Positions 1-4,966 of a stretch of 5,215 nucleotides of DNA are shown piece after piece (positions within the stretch are counted from its first letter, which is position 1; every line of letters begins with the position of its first letter). Both the position numbers and the translations under genes were made by a program. The DNA lies in the NCBI GenBank assembly GCA_002504435.1, contig DAQP01000018.1, forward strand, positions 1 to 5,215. Direction: 5' to 3'. This stretch comes from Euryarchaeota archaeon UBA438. Lineage in GTDB: Archaea > Thermoplasmatota > Poseidoniia > Poseidoniales > Thalassarchaeaceae. Under the pieces are notes generated by a model that searched no databases, had not been told where the DNA came from, and saw nothing but the letters and a program-made list of their open reading frames with translations.

Positions 1-7
1 TATCCAT
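1..7 (-). CDS. First codons of a minus-strand gene running off the left edge
   Basis: Reading the minus strand, an ATG at 7-5 is followed by GAT and the window then ends, so only Met-Asp and one further base are visible. The start is proposed because GGAGG lies seven nucleotides upstream. A second ATG at 27-25 in another frame also stays open to the edge (MPAEGEKWI), but it has no Shine-Dalgarno sequence in front of it. Nothing can be said about the product. Confidence 0.35.
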
Positions 8-14
8 TTCTCTC

Positions 15-19
15 CCTCC
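15..19 (-). promoter_or_regulatory. Shine-Dalgarno sequence GGAGG for the left-edge gene
   Basis: The minus strand reads GGAGGGAGAGAAATG, giving a perfect GGAGG with a spacer of seven nucleotides to the ATG at 7. The same motif and the same spacing occur in front of the proposed CTG start of the UPF0147 gene. This suggests that at least some genes in this genome use Shine-Dalgarno initiation. In contrast, purA, L40e and the P5C dehydrogenase show no such motif. Confidence 0.5.
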
Positions 20-41
20 GCTGGCATTACCCAGATCAGGT

Positions 42-66
42 AAAAGGGTCGTCGCCTCGCGGCGAC
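42..66 (-). terminator. Hairpin and short T-run after the P5C dehydrogenase gene
   Basis: GTCGCC (51-56) and GGCGAC (61-66) form a perfect 6-bp GC-rich stem with a four-base loop TCGC. On the minus strand the stem is followed, five bases later, by TTTT (45-42). It lies about 60 nt after the TAA of the dehydrogenase gene, the right place for a transcription end. The T-run is short, and the same TTTTAC could instead be part of a weak promoter for the next gene, so the role is inferred. Confidence 0.35.
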
Positions 67-127
67 CTCTCAGCACTAAGCTCCCCTGACCACCACTAGG
101 GAAACAGGATATTCAATGTTGGGACCC

Positions 128-1750
128 TTATTCGTCCGCTCCCATGAACGGGTAGGTCCAGTCCTGCGGTATGTCCAAAGTCCTCTTTACGGAGCGTGGC
201 GAGATCCACCTGAGTAGGTTGAGAGGGCCTCCTGCCTTGTCGTTTGTGCCCGATGCCCTGGCCCCTCCGAACGGCTGCTGGGCCACCACGGCACCGGTCG
301 GCTTGTCGTTGATGTAGAAGTTCCCGGCAGTGAACCTGAGCGCTTCGTAGGCCTTCTGGACATTCTCCTCGGAGCTCGAGAATATTGACCCGGTAAGTGC
401 GTAGGGGGAGGCCTTGTCACATACCTCTAGGACGTTCTCGAAGTCTTCGTCATCGTAGAGGTAGACTGTCAGAACGGGGCCGAATATCTCCTCTATCATG
501 GACTCGGAATCTGAATCGGTGGTGACAATAATGGTTGGCTGGATGAAGTACCCGACTGAGTCGTCATACCCACCTCCGCAGACGATCTCGCATGTGTCCC
601 TCTGGGATGCCCTTTCGATGTATCCAGAGATCTTGTCGAATGCCCTCTTGTCGATTACCGCTGTCATGAAGTTCGTGAAGTCCCGGGCATCGCCCATCTT
701 TATCTTGCCAATCTCGCTAATCAGGTCCGCAGAAATAGCGTCCCAGACGGAACGGGGAATGTATGCACGGCTAGCAGCGGAGCACTTCTGCCCCTGGTAC
801 TCGAAAGCACCCCTTAGAAGGGCGACGAGGAGTCCTCTCCTGTCACAGTCTGGATGAGCGACGACGAAGTCCTTCCCTCCTGTCTCGCCGACAATTCTGG
901 GATACGACCTGAGGCCTGGAAGGGCCAGTCCTATCTCCTGCCACAGCCCTTGGAATGTGGCGGTCGAACCAGTGAAGTGCAAGCCTGCGAAGTCTGGGTT
1001 AGACAATGCCACTTCTGTTATCTCGGCACCCGAACCAGGCAGGAAATTGATGACACCTGGAGGCAGTCCGGCCTCCATCATCAACTGCATCAGAACGTAG
1101 TTAGAATGGTATGAGTTGCGACTGGGCTTCCATACGCCCGTGCACCCGACGATTGCAGGGGCGCTCGGCAGGTTCGCAGCGATGCTTGAGAAATTGAAGG
1201 GGGTTATCGAGAGTACGAAGCCCTCTAGGGGGCGTATGTCAGTGGTGTTCAAGACCCCTTCAGGAGATACCAATGGCTGGAAGTCATCATGGAATCCCCG
1301 GGCATAGTGGCAGTTGAACCTCCAGAAGTCTATCAGCTCGCAAGCGGCGTCTATCTCGGCCTGGAATGCCGTCTTGGACTGGTTTAGCATGGTTGCCGCA
1401 TTGACCCTCATCCTCCAATCTCCGGCAAGTAGGTCGGCGCATCTCTCGAATATCTCGCACCTGGCCTCAAGTCCGATCCCTATCCACTCCCCCTGGGCGT
1501 TGACTGCTGCCTCACAGGCGGCCTCCATCTCTTCCCTTCCAGCGAGGTGAACCCTAGCAATAACGTGGCCGTGGTTGTGGGGGATCACCTGTGTCGTGGT
1601 GGTCCCGGTGTAGACCTCCTGACCGTTGATGATGCAGGGTATCTCAATGACCTCGGACATCTGCCTGTCCATCTCTTCCATCAGGGATTGTCTTTCCGAA
1701 CTTCCTGGAGCATATCCCAATATTGGCTCATTCGTAGGTTGTTCTGACAT
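128..1750 (-). CDS. pruA: Delta-1-pyrroline-5-carboxylate dehydrogenase (L-glutamate gamma-semialdehyde dehydrogenase)
   Basis: This enzyme oxidises glutamate gamma-semialdehyde (in equilibrium with P5C) to glutamate with NAD+, the second step of proline catabolism, in the cytoplasm. From the ATG at 1750 it has 540 residues and is a complete aldehyde dehydrogenase. Visible features are the oxyanion Asn in TPFNF (N186), the cofactor Lys in WKPS (K208), GST at 261-263, the general base Glu in VGETGGK (E289), the nucleophile Cys in GQKCSAASR (C323) and EIFGP at 421-425. The C-terminal stretch QQPFGGARASGTNDKAGGP (491-509) is a signature of the P5CDH group that includes human ALDH4A1, which identifies the substrate class. 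There is no proline dehydrogenase domain, so it is not a PutA fusion. A GTG six codons upstream (1768) is in frame, but its extension MPPATL looks unconserved, so ATG is preferred. It lies 60 nt after the zinc protein gene. Assignment to the family is firm; the physiological role is inferred. Confidence 0.95.
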   Translation of the reverse strand: MSEQPTNEPILGYAPGSSERQSLMEEMDRQMSEVIEIPCIINGQEVYTGTTTTQVIPHNHGHVIARVHLAGREEMEAACEAAVNAQGEWIGIGLEARCEIFERCADLLAGDWRMRVNAATMLNQSKTAFQAEIDAACELIDFWRFNCHYARGFHDDFQPLVSPEGVLNTTDIRPLEGFVLSITPFNFSSIAANLPSAPAIVGCTGVWKPSRNSYHSNYVLMQLMMEAGLPPGVINFLPGSGAEITEVALSNPDFAGLHFTGSTATFQGLWQEIGLALPGLRSYPRIVGETGGKDFVVAHPDCDRRGLLVALLRGAFEYQGQKCSAASRAYIPRSVWDAISADLISEIGKIKMGDARDFTNFMTAVIDKRAFDKISGYIERASQRDTCEIVCGGGYDDSVGYFIQPTIIVTTDSDSESMIEEIFGPVLTVYLYDDEDFENVLEVCDKASPYALTGSIFSSSEENVQKAYEALRFTAGNFYINDKPTGAVVAQQPFGGARASGTNDKAGGPLNLLRWISPRSVKRTLDIPQDWTYPFMGADE

Positions 1751-1784
1751 GAGTGTCGCTGGAGGCACTCATCTAACATTGTTA
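1751..1784 (-). promoter_or_regulatory. Leader of the P5C dehydrogenase gene: AT-rich palindrome and hairpin
   Basis: The 60-nt gap before the dehydrogenase holds TAACAATGTTA (1784-1774 on the minus strand), a palindrome with 5-bp arms around one central base. It is centred about 29 nt upstream of the ATG, where a TATA box would sit for a leaderless archaeal transcript. Between it and the ATG, GAGTG (1770-1766) and CACTC (1755-1751) can pair across ten bases, ending directly before the ATG. No Shine-Dalgarno sequence is seen. A separate promoter and possible operator for this gene are inferred from position only. Confidence 0.3.
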
Positions 1785-1810
1785 CTGTCGATGGGTTTGC
1801 CCCTAACAGG

Positions 1811-2098
1811 TCAGGTCCACTCGGTTGGCTCGTCCTTCTTGGCCTTCTTCCAATGCCGGTAGCAGGACTTGCACACGGTAATCCTACGAGAATCACGACT
1901 GAGTCCCGATTCCCCCCAGACATCTGCCGCCCTGTCAAAGGCGAGTTTTCGACCGCCTACCTTCTTGTCGGCCCAGTTCTCGCAACCTGCTACGTCGCAT
2001 CTTACCTCGCCCACATACTCCTCGTCCGACTTAGAGGACGACCTGGAATCAATCCCAGCCTCCTTACGCCTCTTGCGGGCATTGGACTTGAATCCCAT
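1811..2098 (-). CDS. Small basic zinc-binding protein of unknown function
   Basis: I do not recognise this 95-residue protein. The first 12 residues are strongly basic (KSNARKRRK), followed by a Ser/Asp/Glu-rich linker to about residue 30. Two cysteine pairs follow: CDVAGC (C34, C39) and CKSC (C76, C79), 36 residues apart, a spacing that fits a single four-cysteine zinc site of the zinc-ribbon or treble-clef kind. The tail RHWKKAKKDE is again basic. There is no signal peptide or membrane segment, so it should be cytoplasmic, and the basic ends would suit nucleic-acid or ribosome binding, which is inference. The ATG lies 23 nt after the purA stop on the same strand, so co-transcription with purA is likely. 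Upstream AGGCGGA is a poor Shine-Dalgarno match. The paired cysteines and the tight spacing to purA argue that it is real. Confidence 0.8.
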   Translation of the reverse strand: MGFKSNARKRRKEAGIDSRSSSKSDEEYVGEVRCDVAGCENWADKKVGGRKLAFDRAADVWGESGLSRDSRRITVCKSCYRHWKKAKKDEPTEWT

Positions 2099-2121
2099 GT
2101 GAGTCCGCCTGAGTTAGCCGA

Positions 2122-3468
2122 TTAGAAGGTTGCCTCGACGGGGTTGACGTCGAAGGGGCCTCCGGCGCTGGCTATGGAAGCTCGTCGGTCTGGTCCGACG
2201 CCAACGCTGACAACCGGGATGCCGGAAAGCTCCTCTATTCTGCGGACGTATCTGAGGACCTTCTCTGGCATTGCACCTAGGCCCGAGCCGGATGCCCTTG
2301 ACTCATCCGCCATGGCTATCCAATCTTCGTCCGATAACGCAGGGAAGCCTGGATGCACCTCGTAAACAGGGATGCACCTAGCTAGGTCGTCACAGCTTGT
2401 GGGCATGACCTCGATGACATCTCCGTCTAGCTGGTAGCCGGTGCAAATCTTGATCTCCTCAAGCCCCCCTAACACGTCTAGCTTCGTCAGGACGAGTCCT
2501 GTGTAGCCGTTTATCCTGTGACTGTCCCTCAGGGCCACCATGTCAAGCCACCCAGTCCTTCTGGGCCTCCCTGTTGTGGTGCCGAATTCATGACCAACCA
2601 TCGCCATGTGGTTTCCTGGTCCTTCCTCGTATGGGAGTTCGGTAGGGAATGGGCCATTTCCGACTCTGGTCGTGTAGGCCTTTGAGATTCCGAAGCACTG
2701 TGAGACGTGTCCGGGGTGGATCCCAGCGCCATGGGTCGCATTTGCCCTACTGGTGACAGATGAGGTGACGAATGGGTAGGTTCCTTGGTCAATATCTAAC
2801 ATGGCGCCTTGGGCTCCCTCCAGAAGGACGTTCTCACCATCCCTAAGTGCCTCGTCGACCATTAGCCCCGTGGGCCTTATCGCATCACCGAACCTCTCGA
2901 TAATCCATTTGAGGTCAGCCATGAGCGCCTCTGGCTCTATCCTCTCTTCGACACCGACCGCGGCGAGTTGCTTGTTCATCCTCTCTGCAGTTTCGGAAAT
3001 CTTCTCTTTGTCCGATGAAACAGCGCCCAAGTCTACAAATCTGATTCCAACCCTTTCTATCCTGTCCCTATAAGCCGGGCCGATCCCTCTTCCAGTTGTT
3101 CCGACGAGCTTGTCTGCGCTGTCGTACATCCTGTGGAATGGCAGTATTACAGAGGCCCTCTCGCTGATGAAAAGTCGGTCGCCCTCCGGACTTTCGCCCG
3201 TTAATTCCCTCCACCTGTCCAGTTCCTCTTCTAGGACCCAGGGATCAATTACCATTCCATCGCCCAGAACTAATTTACAGTTCTGCGAAGTTACCCCGGA
3301 AGGTATCTGGTGCAGCTTGAGAGTGGTGTCTCCAAGGACTATCGTGTGGCCAGCGTTGTTGCCTCCTTGGAACCTAACTGCCCAAGAAGAGTCTGCCGCC
3401 AGCTGGTCTATCGCCTTCCCCTTTCCCTCGTCTCCCCACTGGGCTCCGAGCACGACGCTAGCAGGCAC
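2122..3468 (-). CDS. purA: Adenylosuccinate synthetase
   Basis: PurA joins IMP and aspartate, using GTP, to form adenylosuccinate, the first committed step from IMP to AMP. The 448 residues span the whole family (usually about 430). GAQWGDEGKGK (8-18) is the N-terminal GTP loop with catalytic Asp13. GNNAGHT (36-42) carries catalytic His41. GTTGRGIGPAY (123-133), LLEGAQGAMLDID (215-227), GTYPFVTSS (229-237), KAYTTRVG (263-270), GTTTGRPRRTGW (296-307), TKLDVL (328-333) and GVGPDR (423-428) all follow in the expected order. The stretch after VTSS (238-250) departs from the common NTTAGG-like loop. The start is GTG at 3468, since translation begins immediately before the conserved ASVVLGAQWGDEGKGK and no in-frame ATG lies upstream. 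It is divergent from L40e and probably heads a transcript with the zinc protein gene. No Shine-Dalgarno sequence is visible. Confidence 0.97.
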   Translation of the reverse strand: MPASVVLGAQWGDEGKGKAIDQLAADSSWAVRFQGGNNAGHTIVLGDTTLKLHQIPSGVTSQNCKLVLGDGMVIDPWVLEEELDRWRELTGESPEGDRLFISERASVILPFHRMYDSADKLVGTTGRGIGPAYRDRIERVGIRFVDLGAVSSDKEKISETAERMNKQLAAVGVEERIEPEALMADLKWIIERFGDAIRPTGLMVDEALRDGENVLLEGAQGAMLDIDQGTYPFVTSSVTSRANATHGAGIHPGHVSQCFGISKAYTTRVGNGPFPTELPYEEGPGNHMAMVGHEFGTTTGRPRRTGWLDMVALRDSHRINGYTGLVLTKLDVLGGLEEIKICTGYQLDGDVIEVMPTSCDDLARCIPVYEVHPGFPALSDEDWIAMADESRASGSGLGAMPEKVLRYVRRIEELSGIPVVSVGVGPDRRASIASAGGPFDVNPVEATF

Positions 3469-3581
3469 CGTAGATTGGGGCGGTGCGGCGGGTGTTTGAA
3501 TGCTTTGGAGGCAGGCAGTGTGGAAAAATGCTGGGCATTGTTCACGAAGCGGTTATGAAGGGCATGCAGGTCGGCGGTCTC
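3469..3581. promoter_or_regulatory. Divergent promoter region between purA and the L40e gene
   Basis: This 113-nt gap must hold the start signals of both genes. For L40e, GGTTATGAAG (3551-3560) is centred about 27 nt before the ATG at 3582, the position of a TATA box for a leaderless transcript, though the match is weak. For purA, the AT-rich CATTCAAACA (minus strand, about 3503-3494) sits at the equivalent distance. Between them lies an inverted repeat AATGC-TGG-GCATT (3527-3539), extendable to eight bases per arm with one mismatch, which could be an operator or a hairpin. All roles are inferred from position. Confidence 0.4.
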
Positions 3582-3743
3582 ATGGCTCAGAGGCACCCAG
3601 TGGCAGAAGCTCGTCTCCTGAAGAAGTGGATATGCATGAAGTGCTCTGCCACCCACAGAGGAAACAAGAAGCCACGGGCATGCCGGAAGTGCAGCTACAA
3701 GAACTTCAGGCCCAAGTCCGCAGAGAGGCGTCAGGGTGCATAA
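3582..3743 (+). CDS. rpl40e: Large ribosomal subunit protein eL40 (L40e)
   Basis: This small structural protein of the archaeal 50S subunit is homologous to the ribosomal half of the eukaryotic ubiquitin-L40 fusion; here, as usual in archaea, no ubiquitin is attached. The 53 residues match the family length. PVAEARLLKKWICMKC is the typical archaeal L40e start, and four cysteines (C18, C21, C34, C37 in CMKC and CRKC) form the zinc knuckle. The basic end YKNFRPKSAERRQGA completes it. In-frame ATGs at 3555 and 3564 and a GTG at 3483 would add residues with no place in the family, so the ATG at 3582 is chosen. It has no clear Shine-Dalgarno sequence and may be leaderless. It is the only plus-strand gene in the window and is followed at once by a terminator-like hairpin. 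Confidence 0.95.
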   Translation: MAQRHPVAEARLLKKWICMKCSATHRGNKKPRACRKCSYKNFRPKSAERRQGA

Positions 3744-3745
3744 TC

Positions 3746-3763
3746 GGCCTCTAGGCCCTTTTT
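3746..3763 (+). terminator. Hairpin plus T-run terminating the L40e gene
   Basis: Three nucleotides after the L40e stop, GGCC-TCTA-GGCC (3746-3757) forms a short GC stem, followed by C and TTTTT (3759-3763). Archaeal termination relies mainly on the T-run, which is placed correctly for the plus-strand transcript. The minus strand after the hairpin lacks a T-run, so the element is directional and serves L40e rather than the converging UPF0147 gene. The whole gap between the two stop codons is 35 nt. Confidence 0.6.
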
Positions 3764-3778
3764 ATCCCCGTATCACGG

Positions 3779-4054
3779 TTATGAGCGCTTGACCTCAGAC
3801 ATCAGGGTCTCCAGCGCAGTCTGAATCTGGAGGCAGAGGGGCCCATAGTGGATTGGCAAGTTCGCGTCATTGAATATCTCGTCCAATTTCGATGCGGTCA
3901 TCCCGAGTCTGACGTCCATGTCCTTGTCCTTGTTGAGAAGCCACTGATCTACCGATTCCTTGGCCGATGCCCTGATATTACGAGGGACCTGGCTGTCGTC
4001 CAGCTGCGAGAGTACTTGCGCTATCTGCTGTATTCTAGCCTCGATGTCGGTCAG
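3779..4054 (-). CDS. UPF0147 family protein, probable CTG start
   Basis: The conserved part (IQQIAQVLSQLDD, VPRNIR, then LDEIFNDANLP) matches UPF0147, a small helical archaeal family of about 85-90 residues whose function is not established. The frame is open back to a TTG at 4198, but that start would give 139 residues and overlap the peptidase gene. The extra N-terminus (MLWEGRVQEWGF...) is simply that gene read in another frame. No in-frame ATG exists before the conserved core; GTG at 4180 also overlaps the peptidase. CTG at 4054-4052 gives 91 residues, the family's size, and has GGAGG seven nucleotides upstream, so I choose it. The family assignment and the TAA end are secure; the start is not. 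It is the last gene of the lonB-peptidase-UPF0147 series, 70 nt after the peptidase stop, and converges on L40e. Confidence 0.85.
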   Translation of the reverse strand: MTDIEARIQQIAQVLSQLDDSQVPRNIRASAKESVDQWLLNKDKDMDVRLGMTASKLDEIFNDANLPIHYGPLCLQIQTALETLMSEVKRS

Positions 4055-4068
4055 TTCATCCCCTCCAT
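4051..4068 (-). promoter_or_regulatory. Shine-Dalgarno and five-codon minicistron overlapping the UPF0147 start
   Basis: The minus strand reads ATGGAGGGGATGAACTGA. It contains GGAGG (4066-4062) seven nucleotides before the CTG at 4054-4052. It also forms a five-codon open frame (MEGMN) whose TGA (4053-4051) overlaps that CTG as CTGA. The second ATG (4059-4057) is out of frame with UPF0147 and only two nucleotides from GGAGG, too near for efficient use. The arrangement resembles stop-start coupling, here with CTG in place of ATG. Confidence 0.45.
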
Positions 4069-4124
4069 TCCCGGCGACCGGTGAGTTCTCCTTAAGCGCA
4101 TCCCCGTCAGGAATCCAATAAGAC

Positions 4125-4916
4125 TCAGCCGTGCCACTCCGCCCATGGCATATCTGTGTTCGAAAACCCCACTCCTGCACCCTCCCTTCCCAAAGCAATC
4201 AGCCCCACGGAGACTCCTTCTTCTATCAGTTCGGAAATGCCCCATGACATCGCCTCGATTAGCGGTTCGTTGCTACTCAACGCCCTCTCGCTGACCCTGT
4301 AACTGAGGAGAGCTGTCGTAATCGCCTCTCCCTCGCCCGTGGCCGCCACGGAAAGCTCGCTTGAAGCCCAGAATCCGCATCCAGGAAGTGGGACGTCGCC
4401 GACCCTCCCCGGGGGCCTGTAGCTGCACCCCCCAGTACTGGTCGCGCAGGCCATAGCTCCAGTGGAGTCTCTAGCGATCACGCCGACTGTGTCGCCAACC
4501 CCTTCCACGGGCGGCCTCCCCTCGACCTGCGCCCTCTTGTGGCCCTTTGAGTCGGCCCAAAGCCTAGCACCCTCTCCCGTCAGTCCGTTGATTGGCTCAT
4601 CTAGAAGATCGACTGCTACACGTATCGGGTTCGGGGTGTCTTCCATGGCGATTACGAACCCCATCCTGCCATCGCTTACGTGAAGGGATGCATCCAGAAG
4701 TACGGAGCCGTCGTTGCGGAACACCCCTCCTGTTCCAGCATTGAAAACGGGGTCGTCCTCGAGGACGACACATGCCTCCACCGCTGCCTCAATAGCGGAG
4801 GCTCCCGATTGGAGGAGTCTCGATGCGATCTCCACTGCCTCTTCGACGTTCTTTTGGCGATCCGGCCCTGGTCCGGCGCCACCATGTGCTACGACCGCGG
4901 GTATCGCCTCTGGCAT
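4125..4916 (-). CDS. Isoaspartyl peptidase / plant-type L-asparaginase (Ntn-hydrolase)
   Basis: Enzymes of this family (E. coli IaaA/EcAIII, plant-type asparaginases) cleave beta-aspartyl dipeptides and asparagine, clearing isoaspartyl damage from peptides in the cytoplasm. The precursor cuts itself before a Thr that becomes the nucleophile. From ATG at 4916 it has 263 residues. HGGAG (11-15) and NAGTGGVFRNDGSVLLDAS (59-77) mark the alpha part. GDTVG places the cleavage between D142 and T143. STGG (160-163), GRVGD (170-174, substrate-binding Arg and Asp) and ATGEGE (192-197) lie in the beta part. It is shorter than the usual 300-320 residues, mainly because the flexible linker before the Thr is reduced to about 20 residues. 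A GTG one codon upstream (4919) is an alternative start; GGGGG five nucleotides before the ATG is a weak ribosome-binding site. It follows lonB by about 50 nt. Confidence 0.92.
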   Translation of the reverse strand: MPEAIPAVVAHGGAGPGPDRQKNVEEAVEIASRLLQSGASAIEAAVEACVVLEDDPVFNAGTGGVFRNDGSVLLDASLHVSDGRMGFVIAMEDTPNPIRVAVDLLDEPINGLTGEGARLWADSKGHKRAQVEGRPPVEGVGDTVGVIARDSTGAMACATSTGGCSYRPPGRVGDVPLPGCGFWASSELSVAATGEGEAITTALLSYRVSERALSSNEPLIEAMSWGISELIEEGVSVGLIALGREGAGVGFSNTDMPWAEWHG

Positions 4917-4944
4917 CACATCCCCCGACCTAGGAGCGGTAGAA

Positions 4945-4966
4945 GGGACTTAGTTAGAGCGGTCCC
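4945..4966 (-). terminator. Weak stem-loop between lonB and the peptidase gene
   Basis: On the minus strand GGGAC (4966-4962) directly follows the lonB TAG and can pair with GTCCC (4949-4945) across a 12-base loop; TTCT follows. The stem is only five pairs and no real T-run is present. It could attenuate lonB transcription or be chance. Nothing else, including a clear TATA box for the peptidase gene, is evident in this 50-nt gap. Confidence 0.2.

Noticed and set aside
498..857. Plus-strand open frame of 119 codons opposite the P5C dehydrogenase
   Set aside because: It is entirely antisense to a conserved enzyme and its product resembles no family.
128..1750. Possible PutA (proline dehydrogenase/P5CDH fusion)
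   Set aside because: The gene is a complete single-domain aldehyde dehydrogenase, and no proline dehydrogenase sequence precedes it.
3110..3499. Plus-strand open frame of 129 codons opposite purA
   Set aside because: It lies antisense to well-conserved purA, and its Ser/Pro-rich product is typical of the reverse complement of a GC-rich gene.
3562..3567. GCATGC palindrome before L40e
   Set aside because: A six-base palindrome is expected by chance and has no further context.
3483..3581. Longer form of L40e starting at GTG 3483 or ATG 3555/3564
   Set aside because: The added residues have no match in the compact archaeal L40e family and fill the divergent promoter gap.
3408..3656. Minus-strand open frame across the purA-L40e gap
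   Set aside because: It covers both the start of purA and the coding part of L40e; the product is low-information and unrecognisable.
4055..4198. N-terminal extension of UPF0147 giving a 139-residue protein from TTG
   Set aside because: The extension overlaps the end of the peptidase gene in another frame, has no family counterpart and exceeds the usual family length by about 50 residues.
4125..4916. Peptidase gene as a truncated pseudogene because of its short length
   Set aside because: All catalytic and substrate motifs are present in order in one unbroken frame, and the C-terminus ends as in the family; the difference is the short linker.
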